In this document: positions 53,422 through 64,000 of the stretch, in pieces | Layout of the letters: each line of letters begins with the position of its first letter | Position numbering within the stretch: position 1 is the stretch's first letter | Assembly (NCBI GenBank): GCA_964030475.1 | Contig: CAXIPT010000009.1 | Coordinates: forward strand, 824,197 to 888,196 | Direction: 5' to 3' | Length of the DNA: 64,000 nucleotides | Source of the DNA: Tethya wilhelma | Lineage: Eukaryota; Porifera; Demospongiae; Tethyida; Tethyidae | Notes under the pieces: generated by a model | What the model was told of the DNA's origin: nothing | Database searches by the model: none | The model's input: the letters and a program-made list of their open reading frames with translations, nothing else | Made by a program: the position numbers and the translations under genes

Positions 53422-53566
53422 TATGGATGATGCCCCTATTAAAGTTATGCTTACGTGCATAAAATTAATAATAAATTATTAATTTGATAGAACACACCAC
53501 AATAGGTGCAAGTGAGTATATATGTACAAATTTAAGTTATTTCAGAACAAAAGGCTTGAGACTGAT

Positions 53567-53580
53567 ACGCATGCGCAGTA
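53567..53580. promoter_or_regulatory. NRF-1-like palindromic motif, second copy
   Basis: ACGCATGCGCAGTA, identical to the motif at 47355-47368, followed by TACGCGCGCAAC. It lies in the intergenic region between two of the astacin genes, 1.7 kb upstream of the 51837 start codon. Confidence 0.35.
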
Positions 53581-53928
53581 TACGCGCGCAACTTTTGCAT
53601 GCTACATACTGCGTGCGGTCAGCATCGACCCTGTACCAAATAGGTTTACATCAAGGTGATGTTCATAATTCAGAGAAAATAATTATTATGCATGGTTGCA
53701 TGTTAAATGGTCATGAAGTGAATATATGGATGCGGACATAAAACAATACAAAAAATTGCACACCATAAAATTGCCACATATACAAACAACAAAAATATGA
53801 ATTAAAAAGAACGTTTAGAGAGATGCCGTATATATCATTCTAAAAAAAAAAACAGTGACTATAATATTATACTACACACAAAGATGATAAATACAAAAAC
53901 ATAATACACACTGGGGTGTGATGGTGAA

Positions 53929-56900
53929 TTATATTGCTCTGTAATGGGCACTAAATCCTGTCCGTGCTGGATTGTGTGCTGGCCCAGCATAGAGAACCAG
54001 CTTAGCTTCGTGTCCTGTACTAATAAATGTACGTGGAGTTTGGTAGTGACAATAAGGACCGACTGACTCAGCATCGTCCTCTTGTCCATCGTATATTTTC
54101 ACCCAGTCCTTTGCACACTCTGGAAGGTTGCCAGCAATACCGAATCCATCAAAGGCAATCATCACCCGTTTTCCTTCTGGAACAGTGATCTTCCACTCAC
54201 ACTGAACATTTACTGGATAAGTTAAAGGCCAGTTGGGTGATGAGAATGATCCTTCCGATCCTTCCAGAGTTGCTCCACAAGATACAGTAGTTGGTTTATC
54301 ATCTTCTTCTTCTGCTGCTACTTCATCAACTGATTCTTGTTCAGGCTCTTCAGCAGGTTCAGGTACTGGTATTCTGACTGGTAGAGAGTTCTGCGGTGGG
54401 TCAACATCAATGCAGGTATAAGATGCTTTGAATCCTCTTCGACTGGAGCTGTGCTTTGGTCCAGCGTAGAGCTCAACGAGTAGCTCGTTGGTTGAGGACT
54501 GTCCCACTTTAGGAACAGTGAAGTAACAGAACTTTCCAAGTAGTTCGGCATCTGTGCAACCACCATCGTACACCTTGATCCAGTCCTTAGAGCAGTCTGG
54601 AAGTCTTCCAGCTATTCCAAATGGCTGATAATCAAAGTTTACTTCAACTCGCTGGTTTGCACTTGGGCACTGGATGACCCACTTTTGATGGACGTTTACT
54701 GGGTAGGTTTGAGGCCAGTTGTCAGTTTGGAATTGACCTCTGGGACTAGTCAAGTAGGTAGCATCTTCTGACACACATTTCTTGTCTTGTGAATCAGTGA
54801 CAGGAACATCAACTGGAGCAGGATTGCTTGGAGTCGGTAGTTCCAGGCAAGTGGTTCCATCTTCCTGCAATTCGTAGCCAACTCTACATTCACACTGGTA
54901 AGAACCCCGGGTGTTTACACAGACTTGTGAACATGGGTTGTCCTGGCGACACTCATCTAGATCTGTACAAAATTGGATGAAAAAACAATTAATAGTTGTT
55001 CATATTTTGCATCTCTTAGACTGCTAAATCAGCTGCTACATCAATCAACTATCTCCCACATGTCTGATATATAAGACAGGAAATGTTGTACAAACTATTA
55101 AAAGCTAGTGATAATTTTTATTATTATTGCTACACATACCTTCACAGGTTTTTCCATTGGATGAGAGCTTGTAACCTGGACGACAGCTGCACTCGAAAGA
55201 ACCAGCTGTGTTTGTACAAAAGTGTTCACATCCTCCATTTGCAGTGGCACATTCGTTGATCTCTTGACATCCTTTTCCATTGGAAGCAAGTTGGTATCCA
55301 TCTCGACAGCTGCACTCGAAAGAACCAGCTGTGTTTGTACAAAAGTGCTCACAGCCTCCATTTGCAGTGGCACATTCATTGATCTCTTGACATCCTTTTC
55401 CATTGGAAACAAGTTGGTATCCATCTCGACAGCTGCACTCGAAAGAACCAGCTGTGTTTGTACAAAAGTGCTCACATCCTCCATTTGCTCTGGCACATTC
55501 ATTGATGTCTTGACATTGTTTCTTATCCGAAGCAAGCTGGTATCCATCTCGACAGCTGCACTCGAATGAACCAGGGATGTTCTCACATGTATGTTGGCAT
55601 CCTCCATTTCCAGTGGCACACTCATTGATATCTGCACATTGCTTTCCATTTGAAGCAAGTTCGTAACCGTCACGACAGCTGCACTCAAATGAACCATCTG
55701 TGTTGGTGCAAGTGTGTTCGCAGCCTCCGTTTCCAGCTGCACATTCGTTGATGTCTGCACACTGCTTTCCATCTGAGCCAAGTGTGTATCCAGCTGTACA
55801 GGCACATCGAGCCACACCTCCAACTACTCCGCATAATTGATTGCAGCCGGCCTCGTCACAGGGGTTAACGGGAGGGGCGTTTGGATCTTGACAAGTTTTC
55901 CCATCTCGTTGGAGAGTGTATCCTGGGTCACATTCGCAGCGGTAGCTACCTCCACGGTTCACACACTTGTGATCGCAACCACCATTACCGAGTGCACATT
56001 CATTGGTATCTGGATTGGGAATGGAATATCAGTAATAATAATACAGCAATACATACTCCATGTCATACATGCTGGTGCATACACAGGCAGTGCATGGAGA
56101 AGTTGTGCAACAAACACACTTACCGAAACATTGTTGGCCATCTGAGGAAAGGAAAAAACCTTCTGGACAGGCACACTCAAATGAGCCCGGGACATTGTTG
56201 CAAGTGTGTGAGCAGGAATCGCTCCAGCGGCATTCGTCCACATCCAGTGCTGCAATCTTTCCTCTGAATCCTTTGGATCCACTTGCCGAGCCAGATGCAC
56301 TTGTATGGTAGTGTATATATGCAAACTCAGTGATGGTTGAGATGATGTACTGGCTGTAGCCTCCACAGTATGGTCCCAGGTGGTAGCCACTGGTGTCGAA
56401 TGATTCAAAGACCTCAATGTAGTCCTCACGACATCTTGAGCTGTGAAAAGTGAAAGAAAACAAGACTGAAACAAGCATACAAAACAACAAATAAACAATT
56501 TTAAAAAAAATAAATGGAAGGACACAATCTAGTAGATAATTTTATATTATAAGTATAATTATAATAATTATACCTTCTTTTGATCGACATTGGTTCAAGT
56601 TCGACCATGATTTGAAATCCTTTAGGCATACGCACCAACCAGCCACAGTCAACTCCCTGAGTGTACGTAGGATAGTTGGGTGATTCAAAAACAACCTCTC
56701 TGTCCCACTCATCAATGCCTAACTCTATAACACTCCCACACTGTGGGTAAGGAAGGGCAGGAATCGGTTTAGGAGCAGGCTTGGCTTCGACGGGACATTG
56801 GGTGGATCGCGGTGGGTTCTTTTCTATAGGAGAAAAAAAAAGGTATAAACAGAGAAGCTTTAAATATGGCAACTACAAGGAAAACAAATAATACAACATT

Positions 56901-58204
56901 TTGAATTATATGACTTAGTCTAAATAAAACAAGCATAATAAAGCAAGTTACCTGGGCATACACCTTCGTACAGGAGGTTTGTCTGCAAGGCATCTAAAGA
57001 GCTGATGTTACTTGCTCCTCCAACTGGTATGTTAGGATCATCAGCAATAATTGTGTTCATTTCGGCAGATTTAGCAAACAGGTTGTGATTGTAGTGCATG
57101 ATACTGTTGTAGTCGTAGGGAACACCGAGAGAATCAACATCATAGTCGGTCAGCTTCCTAAACTCTCTCTCAGCTCCTTCGATGATGTTGTCGTAGACAA
57201 TATCAACATAGTCGTCTCTGTCAGGCCGACTGTGTTCATGGAAGAATCCAATAGCGTGACCAAGTTCGTGCAGTGCATTGGCAAAGGAGAAGCATCTTCT
57301 ACCAATTGAAACTCCTTGATTACCGCCAACTCTTCCAATATATGAGGAACAACTGTATCATTAAAATAAGAAACATTTCAGTGATGTAATTTTCTCTCTT
57401 CCTTGATTGTCATGGAAACATAATTGTATTGAATTAATGAACTGCATGTGCATGCTATACGTACCCTGCTCCGGGCCAGATTGTGATGTATTTTTCTTCT
57501 GTCGTTCGCTGGACAAATCTGATACATGTCATCTGTTCCCAAGTACACATCGCCTTGAGAATCGTGTTTCTTTCTTCGTCTGTTGATTTTATAAGAAAGA
57601 TTTTGTCATAACCTGATCTAAGCATTCTCACCTAGGCTTATAAGTAAAGCAGCTATGGAGTGTGAGAATATGTACTCACATCCTGACTGACTTACTTGTA
57701 TAAGAGTGCGAGATGTTGTAGTGAATGACTCCACCAGGCCACAGAAATCGTCTATTCCTGGTGGCTCCTCTTTTTGATACGGAATGAGTTGGTGAAACAG
57801 TTGTACTTTCACTCTCTTTGTCGGGAGCTTCTAGTTTTCCATAATTCATTTTGTCGGTGAAGTATGCAATGTCCCCATCAAGGACTTTTTGGAAAACTGC
57901 AGGGTTGAGCCATAATGGAAAGATATAGAGTGAATATCATATAATTATATAGAATTTCTAAGTACAAGTATTAAACTATTCACTAGACTTAGCTGTAACA
58001 TGGTAACAAAATTCATTTTGCATGCTACTGAAAACTTTTTTTTTTTTGACTTTTCTTACATGTGGTAGCTGTTGGATCCCACATAACATCTTCTTCCGTT
58101 TGAGAATAAACGAGTTCATCTAATGTAATGTCAATGTCGTTACAATAGACGAAAGTGGTGGTCAATGCAACCAAACAAAGAAGCGTGGTTAGTTTTCCTT
58201 GCAT
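53929..58204 (-). CDS. Tolloid-like astacin metalloprotease with nine EGF-like modules
   Basis: Secreted zinc endopeptidase. Eight exons join in phase: 58204-58060, 57896-57696, 57579-57465, 57352-56952, 56823-56574, 56440-56124, 56009-55140, 54962-53929 (1110 aa). Order: signal peptide ([21 protein letters not shown]); propeptide with DGDIA aspartate switch (D57); basic sites VSKR (88-91) and RNRR (95-98); astacin domain with [19 protein letters not shown] (zinc ligands H182, H186, H192; catalytic E183) and Met-turn SIMHY (237-241); CUB1 (about 311-436); EGF1 (437-476); EGFs 2-8, all in one 870-bp exon; EGF9 (about 767-806); two C-terminal FGIAG-type CUBs (about 835-930 and 990-1110) joined by a Glu/Pro-rich acidic linker. 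Most EGFs carry the calcium-binding D-I-N-E-C start; EGF3 ([12 protein letters not shown]) is a divergent type also present in the next paralog. EGFs 6-8 are near-identical at DNA level. It is the first gene of the three-gene array. Confidence 0.93.
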
Positions 58205-58380
58205 CTTGAGTCAGTGAAGATATGATATAAAAAAATAATTTATGAATTTCTCAGTTTTATAGACAGTTGACTCGCAACAAGTTTACAATTTTCTTTTGAT
58301 TTTCTTTAAGATTCTTGAACTATTCACTTTCCAGCAGTGAAGCTTGCTTTCTTTGTATGCAGAGTCCCAACTTGCAGTTC

Positions 58381-58388
58381 TTTTTATA
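58381..58388 (-). promoter_or_regulatory. TATA box of astacin gene 1
   Basis: TATAAAAA on the minus strand, about 177 bp upstream of the start codon at 58204. The surrounding bases (GCTATAAAAAGAAC) resemble the promoter of the paralog at 51837, and a CACTTCC/AACTTCC block lies 15-40 bp further upstream in both. Confidence 0.5.
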
Positions 58389-60220
58389 GCTGTAGTAAAC
58401 CTTGCACTTCCGGTATACAGCGCCCATTCGTGTAATATTACTAACCGCATCTACTAACCAGACAGGAAGCGTCGTGCAAGAAGCCACAAGGATTTGGTTC
58501 CAACCTCACGTCATGCAAGTAATTGACCCTGCCACGTAGATCAGTGAAATGTGACTAGTGCAGCCTCTCACTCTATCTCCATGGGACTAGTGGGAGATTC
58601 TTTTAGCCATGCAGCTGCAGCTTCCACTTAGTTGCCTGAGCCTGTCTCATCGGGTGTCACCATCAATCATGATGCAAATAATAATACAGTCCTCCTTTGG
58701 ATACTAGCTTCCAAAAAAAATTGTACCTACATGATGAATACATCTACCTTTAAACCTCATAAAGGTTGTCATGGGCACACATGCAGCGGTGGCGCAGGCA
58801 TCCACCATGGTGGACCCGTGAGAGTCAGTCGACCTGGTTGTGTGACCATTTACTCCCAGGATTGTGTATTGCATAAGCCGCTTGCCATACATTGACAGGA
58901 ACTGTGTTCTCACTGAAAATTACTCTGTTACCAAACAAAGCATTGCACGATGAAGGCAAAGAAATGCTATCATTTCCTATAATATGTTGACACATCATAT
59001 AACAGGCGGTGACCGCATACATGTATACAGGCTGCATGAATTATCACAAAATCTTAAGTCAGTCCACACACCTTATATTTTTCAGGTCGTGCAAATCACA
59101 ATATCACTGGATCATTTTGTGTACCATTAAGTGTACAAGGCTACATGCACACAGTGCCAAGTACATGTGGATGTTACTACGTACATAGTTCTTTTGTTTA
59201 ACTGTTTCCTAGCAACCTGCCAAGTGAAGCAATATCCGTGACGAGTGGTTTCGGATGTTTCCGTGCCATGCTGGCCAATGATTAGGGAAAAAATTGAATT
59301 AAAAACCTCGTCTTCAGGCAGCCATTTGTAGTGCCTAACTCATAAGGCAAAATGAGTTAGGCCAGTCTGGTTACCATATGAATCGCTAAGGCAGCTGATG
59401 GGGACCCATCAAGGTCTTGTTAGTAATTCACCATGAATGCCCACGTTTGAGCTTATTCTATGTACCTAGCAAATACTTTACTGGATCATCACAAGCCAAT
59501 TAAGAGTGTATAATGATTACTAACTTTGATAGCTATTATAAATTGGTCTTTTCTTGCTACCTATTTTGGTTAAAGTTTGCCGATGACGTCAAACTTGATT
59601 GAGGAGCTAGTGTGTGGGTGCTTACTGGACCCTCTACTCTTGCTAATCAATGACAAGCATCCTGAAGGTTCAAAATGGAAAAAGGGTACCACTCACAATT
59701 AAATATTTATTGGATTGAATATCCCACTCATGCGTGCATTCTTGACACTCTGGTATTTCCACGTAGTGTAGTAGAGTCATCCAGTTGCCCCTGTGAAGTT
59801 CATCACCTGAACCCATTGCTCTTAAGACAAAGGAAGCCGGTATCACATAGCTGCCTAAATGGTTCACAAGAGTAATGGCGCTAAAAAACATCCAGCTAGC
59901 TATAGGCAATCAATTGATCGAAGTTTGGCTAGCCAATACAGAGGAAACTGGTGAATATTAATTTGATATGTGCTTGTGGCTCAAATTACATTCGGTGAAA
60001 TTTTTTAACTTGTTACTAAACAAAACACACAACCTACGACCATCAGTCGAGGAATTTGATTAGCTACTATTGCTCAAGCACACACTGTGTGCATGCGTGC
60101 ATGATGTTACATTATTATGTATTCCATGGGGACTTTTGTTCAACAGAAGAGTCATATTTTGATGTAGATATCGTCACGTACCCTGTTGTAATTCTATTAA
60201 TCATGTTACGTGACGCTCTT
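58389..60220. other. Intergenic stretch, no gene recognised
   Basis: No exon chain on either strand; short open frames show no homology I recognise. It contains the hairpin at 59333-59362. Confidence 0.55.
59333..59362. repeat. Perfect 11-bp hairpin
   Basis: GCCTAACTCAT and its exact reverse complement ATGAGTTAGGC are separated by 8 bases. The flanks offer no gene, so a chance palindrome or a hairpin-type element end are both possible. Confidence 0.7.
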
Positions 60221-60260
60221 ACACACACACATCACACACACACACACACACNTAGTGTCT

Positions 60261-60346
<86 letters not shown>
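60221..60346. repeat. Long (CA)n microsatellite with ambiguous base
   Basis: CA units interrupted near 60252-60264, where the base at 60252 is N. The interruption and N suggest a collapsed or gap-closed repeat. Confidence 0.95.
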
Positions 60347-60349
<3 letters not shown>

Positions 60350-63300
60350 ACCACCTCCCCACTCACATATGTACCAACGGCGCCGCACTGATCACATCTT
60401 AATCCTCCAACGCATGCACTACCAAAGTTTGATTTATTACTCCAGAGTTGTCCCAATTAGTGACCACTTTGTAGATACACACAATTGAGTATGAAATTAG
60501 CCTCCTACAGACAAACTGTTGAAGACACGAAACTCCAAATATTTGTATCGCAACATCAACAACGGTTGCAACCATGCATAGCAATTTTAACTTATATCTG
60601 CACAATTATACTGTATTTAATAGTATCTTACTCAGTGCCTATACAGTTATGCATCAAGCTAGTAGCTCATGTAATGTTATACAGACTGTGTTGTTCAGTG
60701 TTGTTTGTCGGCTCTTTGAACTCACTGGGAGTGTTTCTGGTTGAATGAGTTTGCTTATGCAAACACGCAGCTACTTAGGAGTTGTATTTCATTTTCCGAG
60801 AAAACTAAAAAGCGGTGGTGCTTTTGATCTGGCTGCATGTAGGACACAAAACACATTACAGTTGGAGATCATTTTGCAGCCAGCCCATATCTTATTATTA
60901 GTAGAAGCTTAAGGTTGTGGTATATGCAAATGGACCAGTGCAGCAAACATGTAAGTCTGACTTTTCCATGCTTCTGAAAATTCAAGTTTTCATTTATGCA
61001 TGTCCCACGGAACATCTATAGTATAATATGTCATCCATTGTACAAGTTCAAGATCAGGCCGTGCACTATAAAAGAGTATATGAACACAATGGAGCTCTAA
61101 GTAATACGTTAGGCATTTGCCGGGAAGTATCAACTTCATGAGTAGGAGTTTAGAACTACTAAAATAGATGTGTGCACACCTAAGGTAACTAAGCTAAATG
61201 AAATGTTAGCTCTCAAAGAGCCATAACAAGCAACCCTTTCTCTTTGTACCTTTTGACACACACAACCATATTTGTAAATAAAAATATAAAGTAATGCTAA
61301 AGATATTCACCTGAGGAGTGAGCCATGCATGAACCTACACCACAACAAAAATTCCAATCTAAACAAGTACTCCCTCTATTTTCTACTTCCCCTCCCTAAT
61401 GGAGGAAATAGGAGGTCAGGAGCATGCATGGGTCTCTTCTCATGTCTCTTTCATCAAGCAGCATTCAAAAGGATATGTGGAACCAATAATTGTGTGCAGA
61501 GAGTAATTCAATCCACACACAAGCGCATACAAATTTCTATGAATTCAGTCAACATGTAACCCACATAGAAATACCATCACGCCAGTAGATGCTTTTGCAC
61601 GGTCAATTCCTGACTACATTATGTCATTCTAAGAAACATATTAGAGTGTTGGTACAATTCAAGAACTAAAATTTGCTGTACTATTATTATTTTCTAGGGT
61701 TGCACATGTGTACTGTTGCTTGTACTGCCGCTATTATGTACAACTACTTAACAAACGAACAAATGTATTATACTAGAAGTGGAACAGAACCTTATGCTTG
61801 CAATAAAACACTGACTCATTGCCCAATTGTGTTTTAATACTCCCAGCCAGCTGCACCATTGTGACAATTAAGCCTCCACTAAGAGAGCACTTTTGAACAA
61901 TAGGCTCTGAATGGTTCTTTGGCACTAATGAATTGCTTGAAGTGTGCTAAGACCTAATAGGATGATTGGTGTAGGCCATACATAGCTGGCCTGTGGGCAT
62001 TGTACAGGTACTGTCAAGGAGCAGTTAAATGCAGCCAACATTTCTGCCAGCTGAATAGGATGTTTTTATAAGGCAATTTTAAAACATTTGTAGAGCTATT
62101 GTGCACAATTGAATTTTAACTAATCATTGTTGCATTACAACAAGGCTAATTAAGAGTAACGCATATGGTGCAGCTGCTTCATGCAGTCATATATAGAGAC
62201 AGTATACCATATTTTTTTGCATATTAATTTCCTTATTGTCAATTATGCGCTACGGATGATAGACTTTTAATAAAGTATCAATGGAATGCCACATTAAGTT
62301 TCTTTTTTTTGCAAGTGGTGTTGTATTAAAGACATATTCAATCCAGCGTATAGTTCTTGTCGACTAAAACAGGGACAAGCAGAGGTACACAACAAAACAT
62401 CGTACTCTCTCCTTTCTAGATCCGTACACAAGCACCATGCAATTGATCATGGGCTTGATGTTCTTAATGGAATTACACCATGTCTGCCAGCAATTGACTT
62501 TAAGATACCCAATAGCTCTTAGCAAGCTGTAGAGCTAAAGTAAATTGGGAAAACAGGAGGATTTGCCAATCAGTATTCTAGAAACATCACTACAAGCAAC
62601 CCTTTTAGACAGATGATCCAACCGCTCCAAACATATGTGTGGGTACTCGGTTACTCATAAGCTTTGAAACAGTCAAATAACAATTAAAGGCTGCACTATT
62701 GAGCAATAATTGGTAATTAGTCAGTATTAATATTGTTTATTTCTTTTTTTTCTGAGTTTAACTACCTATTGCCATATAAAGAAATAGTTACAGCTGGAAC
62801 GGACTTGGGTATATGTCATGCAATATTGTGGCTTCCCTGTTCTATAAATACATCATAATTTGGTTGCTAGGCAGCAATAACATGTGTAATAGGTACAGTC
62901 TTGTTGTCTCACCAAACTATACCCTTCTTTTGACCTATAGCCAATTTTACGTTAACCAAGCAAGGTCAACTCATAAGGACATACAACAACATTGCCATGG
63001 TTACATTAAGTGATACAATGGCCCAATGCAATTAGCTGGGTGTTTCTATTTTTGAAACATTGTAAGTGTTTCAGCACTCAGCCGCCCACTCATGATACTG
63101 AGCTAAAGGTTATTTGTGAGCAGGTATACAGGAACATGGCTAGCTGACTCAGTGAGCTAGCTAGTGCGGATCCAACAGAAAGCTTAGCTTCATCCTGGAT
63201 TTTCTGTCTGTCTATAAGGATTCTGGTACAGCTAGGTACATGTGTCTGTTTCCCTGATTAGAGATTATCACTTCCAGTGACCTAGGATACAATTGTTTCC

Positions 63301-63739
63301 ATGATTAATCAGCTCTTATCACCTCTTCCTCCAACTGGTTATGCTCCTAGCTTGACCGTGGCAGGATATCATCACACATGATCAGGCTACTCAAGACTTA
63401 GCTGAGAATGGCAGATTAGACCTCCTGTCTGGATCTGGCAGACCTTGCATTACATTGGACATTGTGTGGTAAAACAAAAGGAATTCATTGTGGGTTACAG
63501 CTGCACCTGTAGCTACATTCATTTACACTTACTACTATGCATGAAGCAGCTAGCTGTTGGTTCCTAGCTAGCTACTGATATCATGACTGACTGTGAAAGA
63601 GCTTTAATTGTCCTCTCAATTGTGTTCTTTTGACCTCTCTCTCTCACTCACTGCCTACACAAACAATGGACCTTTTGAAGCCAGGCTCTATCAAAACCAC
63701 AAAACTTTAATTTCCTGAGTGTCAAGATCGAGATCTAGA
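60347..63739. other. Intergenic stretch, no gene recognised
   Basis: AT-rich, with no coding signal that I can support on either strand. The last few hundred bases probably include the promoter of the gene starting at 63740, but no TATA box stands out. Confidence 0.5.
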
Positions 63740-64000
63740 ATGCAACTCGTGAGGAAGACTGACTTGGACAACATGGAGTACCACCACCTCGCTGTGCAGC
63801 TTCTCTGTTTTGGTCTGGCTTCTCTCCTAGCAATGCAGGGTTGTCATTGTCAACAGGCTGACCTGAGTGACCCGTGTTCAAGATCAGGTAGACTCTACAG
63901 CGGTATCATGTCAGTAAATGCTATGTCACATGATGACCGAGTTAGCAATGGTTGTGGCTTGGATTATAACAATAGTGTTTTGTCTTTGTGGTTCCCAGAC
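63740..64000 (+). CDS. Start of a secreted protein, cut by window edge
   Basis: An open frame of 87 codons runs off the right end. The first ATG (63740) and a second in-frame ATG (63773) precede a strong hydrophobic core (LAVQLLCFGLASLLAM) followed by Cys-rich sequence (GCHCQQ, then DPCSRSG). This is typical of a cleaved signal peptide and a disulfide-rich extracellular domain. Starting at the second ATG puts the signal peptide at the very N-terminus and is preferred biologically. A possible donor (CAGGTAGAC at about 63886) means the exon might end earlier than the open frame does. I do not recognise the mature domain, and no function is assigned. Confidence 0.5.
   Translation, partial: MQLVRKTDLDNMEYHHLAVQLLCFGLASLLAMQGCHCQQADLSDPCSRSGRLYSGIMSVNAMSHDDRVSNGCGLDYNNSVLSLWFPD

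Noticed and set aside
55098..55823. 241-codon minus-strand frame rich in Met, Val and Thr
   Set aside because: It is the +1 shadow of the EGF-repeat exon of the astacin gene; its regularity comes from the 123-bp EGF units.
1..64000. CRISPR arrays, bacterial operons, rRNA genes, or viral and retroviral genes
   Set aside because: None was seen; spaced repeats here are microsatellites or EGF-coding units, and the genes are spliced eukaryotic genes.

Overview
The window is nuclear DNA of an animal. It is about 60 % A+T, very rich in (GT/CA)n and (GA/CT)n microsatellites, and its genes are split by short GT-AG introns (mostly about 50 to 250 bp). The gene content (NECAP, a GoLoco-bearing Rap1GAP, and tolloid-like astacin proteases with CUB and EGF modules) is metazoan. 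The compact genes and the unusual CUB/EGF combinations suggest an invertebrate; a sponge is possible, but this cannot be proven from the sequence. All gene models below were assembled by hand from splice signals, reading-frame phase and family resemblance.

Layout. 1-20,100: no gene I can support; it holds microsatellites, two tRNA-derived SINE-like elements, a fold-back repeat and a 1.64-kb tandem duplication. 20,137-21,646 (-): a multi-pass membrane protein of unknown family whose 5' end I cannot find. 21,789-23,460 (+): NECAP, an endocytic AP-2 accessory protein, complete in seven exons (234 aa). 23,995-34,865 (-): a 20-exon Rap1GAP (1005 aa) with GoLoco motif, Rap-GAP domain and C-terminal coiled coil, convergent with NECAP. 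34,866-42,240: mostly non-coding, with one orphan exon-like block. 42,280-58,204 (-): three tandem head-to-tail genes for secreted tolloid-like astacin metalloproteases (1252, 1077 and 1110 aa), all with intact zinc sites. 58,400-63,700: no gene seen. 63,740-64,000 (+): the start of a secreted protein cut by the window edge.

How they fit together. The three astacins are paralogs: intron phases match through the protease and first CUB domain, and two of them also share signal peptide and TATA-box context. They differ in the modules after the protease (number of EGFs, number of CUBs, a 205-residue mucin-like linker). They probably act outside the cell on matrix or growth-factor regulators. NECAP (clathrin endocytosis) and Rap1GAP (switching off Rap1, possibly under G-alpha-i control) are ordinary intracellular genes; their adjacency need not mean shared function.
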